Assembly: GCF_030445035.2 (NCBI RefSeq)
Contig: NW_026688628.1
Span: forward strand, 620,001-684,000
DNA length: 64,000 bases
Direction: 5' to 3'
Source: Dasypus novemcinctus
Taxonomy: Eukaryota > Chordata > Mammalia > Cingulata > Dasypodidae
This document shows, piece after piece, positions 49,741-61,987 of this stretch (position 1 is the first letter of the stretch; every line of letters begins with the position of its first letter). The notes beneath the pieces were generated by a model that did not search any database, was not told the DNA's origin, and worked only from the letters and a program-made list of their open reading frames with translations. A program made the translations under genes and the position numbers.

Positions 49741-52651
49741 GAAATTAATTTAGCCACAAAATAAATAACAAAATGGACCATGATGGATAGTAGATTTCAA
49801 ATGACAGCTGTCATTTTAGAAGATAGTCCCCACTGAAGAATTTGAGATTCTGTATTAGTGAATAGGTTTCACGTGAAAATGAAGTCCAAAATTCTCATAA
49901 GTCAAAACTCAGGTAAGAGTTTTATACAGTATATATTACGGTATAAAAGTAATATTTTTGGAATTATAGCAGAATTTTAAAGGTTAAGAATGTATATACA
50001 CACTAATGCAATATGGATATCAAGATAAACACTTGCACTGACACTGGTGCTACCTGTTGGGAAAGCCCTTTGGATGATAAGCCAGTGTGCACTTTGAAAT
50101 CAAAGCCCCTTTGTGGCCTGAAAAGCTGTAGGTGGAAAAATTAGCATTAAGTGATTCTGACTTCCGAAGGGTAAAACAATTTCAAATGTAAATCCTCTCT
50201 TTTCCACCAAGACCTCCAAGAATTCACACAAATATGGGCCCAACAAATGAACTTAACACAATCTTAAATACAGATAAACACTAAGAAAACAAGTTACCAT
50301 GACTAAGAGCCAGAAGAAAAGCAAACAGTGGGAAAAAGCCTTTAACTGTTTCAGAGTTTGAAATTGTTCAGACACAGTATATGAAACAACACTTTTTAAT
50401 GAGTTTTATAAAATTAAAAAGAGTATTGCAAATATATAAAATGGCATAAACATATTTCAATAATGAAATAAATAGAACCTCTAAAGCTGAAATATACAAT
50501 GCTGAAAATTTAAAATTTCTATGCAGTTGAACTGTGAGAAATTTAGCTACCATGAAAACCAAAGTCCCCTGCAACCTCAGAGAGGAATCAGGAGAAAAAA
50601 ACAAATTTATATCTGTGAACTTTTACACCTGAGGCTTTTTCTGTATCCCTGCAGTTACTGCCAGTAAAGCATTCCCTCCCATGATATTATCTTCCCACAG
50701 CAAAACAGAAATTCTGTGCCTCATTCCAGTGATTTTTTTGTTCCACTGGTGATTTCATCCTTGGATAATGAATAAATACAAAATGTCTTTATTCTGGAAA
50801 CTCCAGGAGATGAAATATATGAACCACACTTAGGATGATGTATCTCAGAGCTCTTAATATGTGGGTGCTTCCAGTTCTTCTGAGAAGGGTGATCTGATAT
50901 TGAGGAGAAATGGAAAGAGTGGCATTGGTGAAAGACACTAGGAGGTGAAATGCAGGACCTTCTTATTCAGTACTGTTACCCTAGAATTTGCTTCTATTGG
51001 AAACTCAGCTCCTGGCAGTGGAGGAAGGAATCATTGTTGCCATGTTTGAAATATTGTCACTTAGACACTGGCTACATTATTACAGTAAATTATAAGAGGC
51101 AAAGACTCCATTATAGTTTTCTACTGTGTCTTAGTTTAAATGATGTTCCCTGGACCTGAGCGTGTTCATTCAATTTCCCCCACTCTGGACAGTTAATCTT
51201 CAATTGACAGTGTTCATCTTCTCTAAATTTCTCATGGTACGGTCCCAGTAGATAATTATTTTACACACACAACATAATACAATTGAAGAGAACAGAGCTC
51301 ACTCACAATGAGTCTTCACCTACTTCTGTCTAAAAAACACTTCATGGTTTACAGGCAGCAACCAAGTCTCCCACTTCTCCAGGAAAAAATATTGTTTCCC
51401 TCTGTAACCTGGTGTTTATCTCTCACTCAATTTATTGAAGTTTCTTTAGTTGAATGCCAAATTTTAAGGCTGTTCTTCAAGGTTTCCCATTTTTAAAAAA
51501 CCCTAAAATGCAGTTTAGTTTCATCAATAACACACAATATGATTTTTTTTCTTGTATCTTGATGTTTGTATTTTTTTGGTACAGATTCTTAAGGAATAAA
51601 TTTAGTTTTCCATGAGAGCAAAATTTATGTCCTAGTTTAGAGTGAATCATTGTTTCCACATATTTTAGTGTCCTGGATAAGGCTAAAAATCTACTGATAA
51701 AACCAGGAATATATTTTTTTGAGAGAAAAATTGAAGATGCAGGAATAGGGGAGTGAGTAAAGGTCTAGGTAAGTAGGTACATTCTAGGAAAAGATAACAG
51801 AGTTGAAATCCTCTTTATATTTCACTAATGGTGTACTTTAAAAAATCTAATTTTTAAAAATTTTTATGCAACCACAGTAAGTCTCCATAAAAACCTAAAA
51901 TTGTGTCCTAATATCTGGGTTTAATATTTGAGAAAAAGTATCATAGCAAATAGGGAAAACATGCACCTTATTTTTGTGATCTGTAAATATGAATTATTAT
52001 TGTAGGAAGGGCTTAGTGAAATTTCCAGAAAAAATGTCCTTAACTATGAAAATAAGTTTTAAGGGGTAACCTTACATCACTGGGGAGAAATACAGAAATT
52101 ATTGAGACCATCAGTGTTTGAAGGATCAAAGATTGTGCTCTTGATTACAACCTCACATAACTTATGATTTAGAATGTGCAGGAGAAGGGATTATATCAGA
52201 GATGGAATTTGAATTATTGTAAACCAATTAGATGATGTCTCCAGATCAGGATGTGACATCTTTCTGGAGTCAATGAATAAAAACCCTGATAGCTGGTACA
52301 CAGCCTTTGCTAAGAGAGATTATTTTCACCAAAGCCATTAAACACAAGTGCTGGCAGTGACTGCAGTACACCTTCATCACTCCAGCACCTGCTTTAATTT
52401 TATATATACAGAATTACCTGTGTGAAATATTTCACTATTGAAAATCCTGGCAGCAGTTTCTACCTTCAATACTGATTTCAGGGAATACAATAAGAAAGAC
52501 CACAAGATGTAAAATAATACAAAAGAAACAGGTGTCTTTGATATAAAAAAAATTAAAGAAATAGAGTTCTGATATTAGACAAATAACAGCTTATCTTTCT
52601 ATATACTTATAAAGAATAAATTTAGATCTCCCAGTGTTTGATCTCTATTAG
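49741..52651. other. Stretch without recognised gene
   Basis: AT-rich, with no exon, RNA gene or identified repeat recognised. Confidence 0.4.
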
Positions 52652-53618
52652 TCATGAGCAATTTTCTAAACTTGAGACAGGAATCCTTTTATAGAGAGAA
52701 TGTGTCTCAGTGTTTTTAAAGGCCTGCTTTGTGTCCTTGTTTCTAAGACTATAGATAAAGGGAGTCAGCATAAGAATGACCACCATGTACATCACTGAGA
52801 CTAATGCACTTGTCCTTGAGTTTTCAGGAGCAGTAGAGCTAAGATGCACTCTGAGACTTGTACCATAAAACAGGGTGACAACTGAGATGTGAGACCAACA
52901 AGTAAAAAATGATTTATACTTGCCCTCAGTTCATGAAATTCTGAAAATGGAGGCTACAAACTTGGAGAAAAAGAAAAGGATCCCACTGAGTGGAATAAAA
53001 CCCAGAAGTCTAGGTGCAAAATACATCACAACGTCATTGAGAAAGGTATCAAGAAGAAGCAAGTCGACTACCTGATTAAGTTCACAGAAAAAGTAGGGCA
53101 ATTCCAACTCTGAACAAAAAAGTAATTGCTAAACCATTAAGCATTATAAAAGGGAGTATAAACACTCAATAAGCAGGATGTCAGCAGCAGGAGGACACAG
53201 AGCTGGGGTTTCATGATGACCATGTAGTGCAGGGGGTCACAGATGGCCACAAAGTGGTCTTAGGGCATCACAGTTAAGAGGGAGTTATCTAATTGTCCAG
53301 AAAGTATGAAAAAATATATCTGTCTGAAGCAACTTTCAAAAGTTATGATTTTCCTTTCTGTCTAGATGTTCAGCAGCATCTTTGGGACTGTGGTGGAGGT
53401 GAAACAGATATCTTTAAAAGACAAGTTGGAGAGGAAGGAGTATATAGATGTGTGGAGGTGGGAGTCCAAGATGATGGCCAGGATGATGAGCAGATTCCCA
53501 GGAAGGTGACCAGTTATATCAACAGGAATAGCCCAAAGAGGAGAGGCTGCACTCCCGTATCATCTGAGAGACCCAGGAGGGCAAAATCTAAGACACATGT
53601 TTGGTTTTCTGTTTCCAT
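52652..53618 (-). pseudogene. Decayed olfactory receptor pseudogene (OR7-like)
   Basis: The coding exon starts [20 protein letters not shown] (53618), with a normal NQT glycosylation site and a splice acceptor TCTCTTCTAG about 20 bases upstream. [13 protein letters not shown] leads into TM1, where the frame is lost. Further pieces in other frames read [34 protein letters not shown] and others. The MAYDRY-type motif is altered (DHFVAIC), LNPFIYS is preceded by LMLT in place of PMLN, and there are many stops and shifts. It resembles OR7 receptors and is far older as a pseudogene than the one at 41.7 kb. Confidence 0.9.
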
Positions 53619-54574
53619 GTAGAGGATGAAATTCCTAGAAGAGATAACAGAGCAATGCAAATTTAGCCACACACAGTAATCATAAAAAATATAATACATG
53701 GTGTGATTAGTTTTAAAAGCACATTAAATTTATATTTTTATAGATTTTATATAGATTTAATTCCCTTATCTAAAAATGTCAGGGAAATCAAATGCTCCTG
53801 TTTCTCCTTTATAATTTCTGACTAGCCATACTTATCCAAAATGAAAAACACTATGCCACTACAAATTATCTCAGACTTTATTTTAATCAACAAACCTAAT
53901 GACCAGTCTTTTTGTACCTGAGACAAAATAGTGAAGAAGAAGAACAAAGTTGTAGTAACTACATAACCTAATAGCAACACAATATAAAAACACAATAATT
54001 AAACAGTATCCTGTTGACAAATAAACAAATAGAATAAAACACCCTGCAAATGTGTTCAATGGGTGTTTCACAGAGGCAATTTAATGTAGACAGCTTGGTC
54101 TTCGTGACAAATGGTATTGGAACAATAAGTTATATTCAGGCCAAACAAAAAGGAACTTAAGCACAGATTGTAAATATTTTATAAAAATTAAATAAAAATG
54201 AATCATATCACTTAAAAGTAAAATGCAGCATAACACTTCTAGAATAAACATATAGGAAATATAGGGGCCCAGGGTGCAGAAATGCATTTTTAGATAAAGC
54301 ACCCAAAGCATGAGCTATGAGAAATGAAAATTTATAAGTTGTTTCTATTCAATGTAAATTTCTGCTCTATGCAGGACATTGATAAAGGATTGAAGAGAAA
54401 ATCTACAGATTTGGAAAAAAATATTAACAAAACACACCTGTTAAATGATTTACATCCAAATTTACAAAGAAGCCTTAACACCCCAAAATAAGAAAGCAAA
54501 TGCTGATTTAAAAAATGGTCAAAAGATCTGAACAGAATCCTAAGCTAAGAATATATACCCTTCCAAGTAAGCAT
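53619..54574. other. Upstream region of the second OR pseudogene
   Basis: AT-rich, with nothing recognised apart from the acceptor next to the coding exon. Confidence 0.4.
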
Positions 54575-54690
54575 TCTGTGGGAGGAGTGGAGGGGTGGGG
54601 GGTGGGTTATGTGGGAACCTCATAATTTTTAACGTAACATTTTTTTTGTGATCCATGTATCTTCAAATAACACAATAAAAAATAAACGCT
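54575..54690 (+). mobile_element. Very short L1 3'-end insertion
   Basis: G-rich tract GGAGGGGTGGGGGGTGGG, then GGGAACCTCATAATTTTTAA and an A-rich tail with AATAAA, the sense L1 terminus. Target-site duplication not found. Confidence 0.75.
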
Positions 54691-56734
54691 AAAAAACGTT
54701 GGGTTAGCCAAGCTCAGTATTTCTTAAGTAGTTTGGGATAATAAGCACAAATCCTGATTTGCCTAGACTTTGTTCATTTATCTGAGCAATGCTGGCATAT
54801 AGCAAACTCCAGATACAGCTAGAATGTGATATTTTAGGCATTGGCACTTCTGGTTTAAAGGTTCCTGCATATTTTGAATCATGTGAAGTTGCACTTTCAC
54901 AATAAAATCCCACTTTATTTTACCAATTCTATTTCCCTAGGTGTCAGTGTCTATGGCAAATGCTATATTTTAAATATAACAGATATTGCTTTAACAGTGC
55001 AATATGTTATTCTCACTCATACCAAGTTCGGCTTTTACAAGTAGAAGTCACCCTTCAGTTAAGCCTGTTTTGTTTACCTCAATGAGACCTCAGAATATAT
55101 TGGCAAAAGCTACATTTTAGACATAAAAATACTATTTCCCAGGACTGGTAATTTTTAGTTGTAGCAAGATCTGCTTTAGAAATAGAAACAAGAAACAGCC
55201 TGGTGGTTCAAAGGAGAGGCACTGGCATCCAAACACATTCAATCTGGCACCAACGCTGGTTCTTTCATGGAAAAAACTGGTCACTGGGTAGTTTAGCAGA
55301 GCTAAGCCAGTACTTGTCCATTTAAATTGGGAATTTCTATGGCTGAGAAATCACATTCACCACTCTGCCCTGAATTCTACAAGATTTCCAAGAAATCACA
55401 AGAACTCCAAAAACAAATGGAAATGCAGCTATTCATCTGAAAGACTATTACGTACGGTGCTAAATCTTGCAGTCAGAAGAATAGATTATCAGAAAGACTG
55501 ACAACAGAGCAACACATTAATAAGAAGTCCTAAGAAAAGATGACCAAAGCTGTCCTGAGCATCGCAGGTTTATGACAAAGAAATAGCAAAAATTGATAAA
55601 CCATGCTGCCTCATGCAAATAAAATTCACAAGTGTAAAACACAATGAAATACTATTCTTATAAATAAAGGCAGATGTTAACAATGAGCTAAATTAATGTG
55701 AAATCACACATTATAAAAATGTATATGGGGTGATATTTTCTAAAGTATTATTTTTTTCCAAAAATATAATAAAGAGCTCTCATCTGCTTCTGGGTTGGTA
55801 GAGACTAACTGGGAAGGAAGGTGATGCTCCACCACCAGATGGTTCTGTTTTTATTAAACTCCGATGAAGGAAAATGCATAGCATGAATTATTTGAATCTG
55901 TCTTTTTTATTATCATTTAAAGGTTTAGACATAGGGATATTTATTCTAGAGAAACAGGGCAAAACTGCTTTTTGTAAGATAAGACTTTCAGATGAAGCAT
56001 ATAAATCTAAATGGTAGCATTATTGTATAGTTTTTGACTATGCTTTGAAAAGTTATGGTTTATGGTTAAGATTAGAATTCTGAGTGAAGTGTTTTTGATG
56101 GCCAAATTTAATTTAATCTAAGTATATGGGTGGATACATATTAAAGGTACAAATTAAAATGCAAATTCTTGAATAGTAAATAACTTGATTACTGTTATTA
56201 AAATGTTGACTCACTGACTTTTGTTTTTTGATAAAGGAAATAATTGATTGAATTTTATCCTAGAAATATACTGCTGTTAAATTTCCACTCTCTTTTCCTT
56301 GCTTCTATAGAGTAATTTTGTCACAAGTCTTAAATGTTTTGATTCAATGTTGTGGTTTTATTATATGTGGAATTTTTGAAAGTTCAGCTAAAAATACATG
56401 CAAATGTGAAAATTCTGTAGTTTCTCTTAATTCTGATTTGTGCTCAAGATTTTGGTTTTAAAATGGTTATAACAATAGCAGTTGCCTCTTTCAGTATTTG
56501 TTAGATGGGTGAAGTGGTGATAAATGTCACAATGATGCTTTCATTTTTTAGATTATTGCTATAAGTAGGTTAGTCTTTACCACAAGAGAGTCATTTTTTT
56601 CAAATGTGCATTTTTTAATGAATGGCTTTTACAAATAGAACATCATAAATGTTACAGCTACCTTGAAAAAGGGAGGGTGGTATGGGGGATGGAGAGCTTA
56701 CATTGCAATCTCTCATACATTTTCTCTCTCTTTA
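54691..56734. other. AT-rich stretch without recognised features
   Basis: No gene or clear repeat recognised. Confidence 0.4.
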
Positions 56735-57835
56735 TTTTTTTTTAAATGTTACATTAAAAATATATATATAAGAGGACCCAATATATACCCCACACCCACA
56801 CCCCACTCCTCCCATATCAACAACCTCTTTCATCATGGCACATTCATTGCATTTGGTGAATACATTTTGGAGTACTGCTGCACCACATGGGTAATGGTTT
56901 ACATGGTTTACATGGGAAGAGTTTAAACTCTTCCCTAGTCCACCCAGTGGGCCATGGCAGATCACACAATGTCCAGCAACTATACCTGCAGTACCACCCA
57001 GGACAACTCCAAGTCCTGAAAATGCCCCCACATCATATCCTCTCTTCCCTCTCCTTACCGTCAGTAGTTACCATGGCCACTTTCTCCACATCAGTGCTAC
57101 AATTTCTTCCATTACTAATCACAATAGTTCCATAGTAGATTATCACTAAGTCCACTATAAACCATACCCTATTCCTCCATCCTGTGGACCCTGGGATGGT
57201 TATGTCCACTCCAAATCTGTATCAAGAGGGGACTTAGATTCCACATGGATGATAGATGCAATTCTCCTGCTTGCAGTTGTAGGCACTCTTGGCTCCCTGG
57301 TGTGGTCGTTGACCTTCACCTCCCTGTTAGCTGGCCAGGGTAAGTCCAATAAACCAGAGGGTAGGAGTTGCAAGTCTGCTGAGGCTCAGGGCATGGCTGT
57401 CACATGGACGGTCCAGAGATTCAGGTCTCCTGAGTATACAACAACCTGAGTGCCAACTACAGGTTCAGAAAAAGTGACAGAAGAAGCTTGTGTAGAAAGG
57501 TCACATCTGAGTCCAACTCCATCACACTCAGGAACACAAACTCCAAAGTAGGGCCAGTTGACATGGCTCTGAACTCCAGAGCCATCTGCCATAACCATAA
57601 AACCTGTGGGTCTCTGTAGCCCTCATGAGAACCAGTACTTGGGGTTGTATCTACTTTGGCTGTTTCTGGGACCCTGCCGAGGTGTGCATAAGCAATACTC
57701 TTCTGATAACCTCCCGACTCTTTTCTGGAGACTCATACCATATAAACTCATTTGTCCATTCCATTTCTCCCTTTTATTCAAGGTCAAAAAGCAGTTTTTA
57801 ACACCTGATACTTTCGATATAACTTTTCTGTAATC
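56735..57835 (-). mobile_element. 5'-truncated L1 3' UTR (about 1.1 kb)
   Basis: Antisense match to the last 1.1 kb of the L1 at 38.8-39.9 kb, in order: T tail, C-rich tract (CCCACACCCACACCCCACTC), CATTCATTGCATTTGGTGAA, TGCAGTACCACCCAGGACAA, and at the far end GACTCATACCATATAAACTC. It reads through to text equivalent to about 38.83 kb. There is no coding potential. Confidence 0.92.
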
Positions 57836-57935
57836 TAAAGCAACAAAATTAAAAATAATTATAAATAAAACCTCTTTTAAAATAAAGCCCATTATATTAA
57901 AAAAATTTTAAATAATAATAGACAGTCATCTTTTT

Positions 57936-58337
57936 AAAACACATTTATTTATTTATTTCTCCTTCCTCCCCCATTGTCTGTTATCTGTATCCAGTCACTG
58001 TGTGTTCTTCTATGTCCACTTGTATTCTCATCAGGTGGCACTGGAGATCTGTCTCTTTTTGTTGTGTCATCTTGCTGCATCAGCTCTGTGTGTGTGTGTC
58101 ACCACTCCTCGGTGGGCTACAGTTTTGCATGGGACAGCTCTCCTTGTGCAGGGGCCACTCCTTGCATTGGGGGGCACCCTTACACAGGGTCATCCCTGTG
58201 TGGGCTGGCACTCCTTGCATGCATCAACACTGCTCATGGGCCAGCTCACCACATGAGCCAGGAAGCCCTGGGTGTTGAACCCTGGTCCTCCCATATGGTA
58301 GGTGGATGCTCTATCTGTTGAACCACATTCACTTCCT
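57936..58337 (-). mobile_element. tRNA-derived SINE (DAS-like), antisense
   Basis: The reverse complement of the SINE class at 14.9 kb: T-rich tail (ATTTATTTATTTATTTC), body, and tRNA-like head with B box TGTTGAACCCTGG (antisense) near 58276. The duplication GACAGTCA with similar following bases occurs at 57921 and 58338, differing by one base insertion. It sits just past the L1 tail. Confidence 0.88.
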
Positions 58338-58345
58338 GACAGTCA

Positions 58346-58910
58346 CTTTTGACTGCTATTTCAAGAAGTTAGTTTTGCCTGTTTTTTAAATATTATTTGC
58401 ATGGCATTATACAATAACTATTCATTTGTGCCTGGCTTCTTTGCTCCTCATTATGCCCATAAGGACATTCATTCATTTGTCCCAAATATTAGTAGTTTAA
58501 GTTTTTCATGCCTATGTGGTATTCCATTGCATTAACATACCATAATTTGTGCATCTGTTCTACTGTAGATAGATATTTGGTTTGTTTTAAGTGTTGGGTG
58601 TTACAAATAATTCTGCTTTCAATATTCCCAAACATATCTCTTGGCATACACACACACATACACACACACACACGTATATATATTCCTTTTCTTGGATATA
58701 TAACCAGAGTGGAAATTCTGAATAAGAGAGTATTACTATATTAAGCTTTAGTAGATTCTACCAGACAGCTTTCCATAGTAGTTGCACAAATTTATTCCCT
58801 CATCAGCAATTTATGAGAGTGCCATTCCTTCTATTCCTCACTAGTACTTGGTGTTGTCAAACCTTTCTAAGTCTTGCCATTCCAGTATAAATGATTCTGG
58901 TGCAAATATA
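58346..58910 (-). mobile_element. Old L1 fragment (ORF2 C-terminal region), antisense
   Basis: GTGGTATTCCATTGCATTAA, CCATAATTTGTGCATCTGTT, CAGCTTTCCATAGTAGTTGC and CAGCAATTTATGAGAGTGCC are familiar antisense landmarks of the L1 ORF2 C-terminal part. A (CA)n/(TA)n microsatellite interrupts it. Diverged and non-coding. Confidence 0.8.
58645..58683 (+). repeat. (CA)n-(TA)n microsatellite
   Basis: Interrupted CA run followed by GTATATATAT. Confidence 0.9.
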
Positions 58911-59049
58911 CCAGGAAAATGCATAAGTTTGTTATATTTTAAACAGAAGGGATACCTTTAAATGGGAGACATGCTGAAAAGAGTTTTGTTGCTTGTTTGA
59001 AAAGCTACTTGAGTGCTGAAAATTATACACACTGACACTATGGCCTTTA

Positions 59050-60095
59050 ATATTTTTTTAATTTATTTTTTTAATGTTACATTAAAAAAATATGAGGTCC
59101 CCATATAGCCCCACCCCCTCACCCCACTCCCCCCATACCGATATCCTCTTTCATCACTGTTGCACATTCATTGCATTTGGTGAATACATTTTGGAGCACT
59201 GCTGTACCGCATGAATAGTGGTTTACATTGTAGTTTACACTCTCCCCAGTCCACCCAGTGGGCCATAGCAGGACCTACCATGTCTAGCAACTATCCCTGC
59301 AGTACCACCCAGGACAACTCCAAGTCCTGAAAATGCCCCCAAATCACATCTCTTCTTCTCTCTCCCTACCCTTAGCAGCTACCATGGCCGCTTTCTCCAC
59401 ATTAATGCTACATTTTCTTCCATTACTAATCACAATAGTTCCAGAATAGAATATCAGTAAGTCCGCTCTAATACATACTCTATTCCTCCATCCTGTGGAC
59501 CCTGGGATGGTGATGTCCACTCTACATCTATATCAAGTGGGGGCTTAGATTCCACATGGATGATGGATGCAATTCTCCTGCTTACAGTTGTAGGCACTCC
59601 TGGCTCCCTGGTGTGGTGGTCGACCTTCTTCACCTCCCTGTTAGCTGGCTGGAGTAAGTTCATTAAACCAGAGGGTAGGAGTTCCAGGTCTGTTGAGGCT
59701 CAGGGCCTGGCTATCACATGGACAGTCCAGAGATTCATCTCCCCTGAGCATACACCAAACCACAGTACCAACCACAGGTTTGGTAAAAGTGACAGGAGAG
59801 GCTGGTGAACAAAGATCACATTTGAGTTCAACTCCATCACACTCAGAAACACAACTCCAAAGCAGGGCCAACTTACATGGCACCAAACTCCATCTGGCAT
59901 GACCATAGAACCTGTGGGTCTCTGTAACTCTCAGAAGAACCAATACCTGGACTTGTATCTACTTTGGCTGTCTCTGGCACCCTGCTGAGGCATGCATAAG
60001 AGTGACCCCTCTGATGACCTCCCAACTCTTTTTTGGAAACTCATAGCCATATAAACTCATTTGTCCTTTCCATTTCCCCCTACTGTTTTCATACT
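59050..60095 (-). mobile_element. Second 5'-truncated L1 3' UTR (about 1.05 kb)
   Basis: Antisense L1 3' UTR, nearly parallel to the copy at 56.7-57.8 kb, with T-rich tail (59050-59085), C-rich tract CCACCCCCTCACCCCACTCC, and the same landmarks up to CATTTGTCCTTTCCATTTCC near 60070. It is truncated within about 50 bases of the equivalent point of the neighbour. The flanks differ. Confidence 0.92.
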
Positions 60096-60109
60096 ATGTG
60101 AAGAATTCC

Positions 60110-61560
60110 CAGAATATAGCTGTAAATTAATTAAATTTGATATTTTTTATATTTAAATCATAACTTAAAAATTCAATACATTTTAAAAATCCCACAATAA
60201 TATATCTTCATCCACTTATTAAAATAGACAAAAACCTAAAATCTTACACTACCAATTTTTATTAGGAATGTGGAACAATAAAACTTGCATTCAGTGCTAG
60301 TGAGAACACAAAATTGTGCAACCAGAATATACTTTAGCTGTTTCTTATACAAATAAACATAGTATTACAGTATGTAGAATTTTTATGTATTATTAATGAA
60401 TTCCAAAATACATATTGAATTGTGTTTGTAAGCTCTATTCCTCTGGGCATATTAGATTACATTAGATTCAGAGGTTTCACTTTTAATTTATTAAATCAAG
60501 ATCAGGGGTTTTATTTGACCAGTCATTAGAGCATACGTGATTCAGTCACCAACCCTTTGGTGGGGGTAAAACAGACTCTCACACTCTAGTAAACATATGG
60601 TGAAGGAGAAAACAGAGAAGAACACAGAGAAGAGAAACAGGTCTTCAGACAGGATTTGTGAGTCCCTGAAGAAAGCTGAGTCTGATAGTCTGCAGCTGAC
60701 CTTGTGAAGAGACCAGAGAAGCTGAGACCAGAAAGGAATGAGCCGCATGAAGAGAGAAAGACCTTTTGCCAGTTTACAGCTTAGATCAGAAGAAGCTGGA
60801 GCCTTGGAGCCTTAAGAAGAGGGAGGAAGGCTGAGCCCTTGCAGAAAGTGCCCGCCATGTTGTATCAACATGTGGCAACAGACATTGGGTGAGAAAGTAC
60901 CTTTTACTGTACATTGAATTGGACTGTTTAGAGCCTATAACTGATAGCCTATACCCCAAATAAATACTCTTTATAAAAGCCAACAGAGTTCTGGTACTTT
61001 GCATGAGCACCCCTTTGGTTGACTAACACACCATACAATCCAGCAATTGTGCTTCTAAGCATACATATGAAAATTTCTAGGCATAGATATGAAAATTTAA
61101 TTTCATACATAAACACACACATGAATGTCTATAGCACCTGTATTTGTAATTTCAAAACCTGAAAGCAATGAAGATGTTCAATAGGATAAAAGTTAAATTC
61201 ACTGTGCTATATCTATAAAAAGGAACATTACCGAGAAAAATGAAATATTCCATCCAGTCATAAAATGTATTGATCGTGTCTTAAGTGATTATTCCTAACT
61301 TAAAGAAACCAATTTTAAAATGCTGCATATGTTGATATCAATTATATCACTTTCTGGATATGGCAAAACAATCAGACAATAGAATATTCACTAGTTGCCT
61401 GAGTAGAGAGTAATGTTGAATAGGTGAAGCACAGGGGGCTTTTTAGAAAACTGAATTTATCCTGTATTAGTATAATTATAGATACATGTTATTGTATATT
61501 TGTTAAAAGACAATTAACTTGTCAACACAAAGAATGTACCTTAATTATGCTAATTAAAAA
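60110..61560 (+). mobile_element. Old L1 fragment (ORF2 C-terminal and 3' region) split by an LTR
   Basis: Sense L1 text before the LTR (CTTTAGCTGTTTCTTATACA, AATAAACATAGTATTAC) continues after it (CCATACAATCCAGCAATTGT, ACATGAATGTCTATAGCACC, CCATCCAGTCATAAAATGTA, CACTAGTTGCCTGAGTAGAG), matching the order of the L1 ORF2 C-terminus (a CCATACGACCCAGCAATT-type block onward). It is highly diverged. Confidence 0.75.
60373..61030 (+). mobile_element. Solo LTR, 658 bp, inserted in an old L1
   Basis: Starts TGTAGAATTTTTATG and ends GACTAACACA. It has the segment ATGAATTCCAAAATA shared with the other two copies, and a late polyadenylation signal in CCCCAAATAAATACTC (about 60955). It interrupts an L1 exactly where the flanks read CAGTA (60368-60372) and CCATA (61031-61035), and CCATA is the L1 sequence expected there, so a 5-bp duplication with decay is likely. 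No internal retroviral genes. Confidence 0.8.
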
Positions 61561-61681
61561 TCAATTACAAGGTCAAGGGAATCTCAGATAGAATAAATCT
61601 CTTGCAAATCAAACTTTATAAAAAATGTATAATTTGCCCTGACAGGAGGGGCTGAAGGCAAAGGTGCTGGAGACTAGTACT

Positions 61682-61916
61682 GGAAATGAATATATTTTTT
61701 TGTTTTGTTTTTGTTATTGTTTGCTTGTAAGATTGTTTTCCAACTATTCACTTTCAGCCTCCATGAATCCCTGGGTCTAAGATGTGTTTCTTGTAGACAG
61801 CATATAGATGGGTCATATTTCCTTATCCAATGTCTCAGTCTGAATCTTTTGATAGGTGAGCTTAATCCATTGACATTCAGTGTTATTACTTTCAAGGAAT
61901 TATTTATGTTAGCCAT
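61682..61916 (-). pseudogene. L1 ORF2p, N-terminal endonuclease fragment
   Basis: ATG at 61916 opens MANINNSLKVITLNVNGLSS, followed by the catalytic-domain motif CCLQETHLRPRDSW. About 75 codons align with the start of ORF2 at 33195, then the sequence ends in the A-rich string. The RT domain is absent. Confidence 0.9.
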
Positions 61917-61987
61917 ATTTTGATTGGACTTGTGTTTGTCATATTTTGTTTGTTTTTTTCCTTCTCTTTTTGTCTTTTTTGTTGCTC

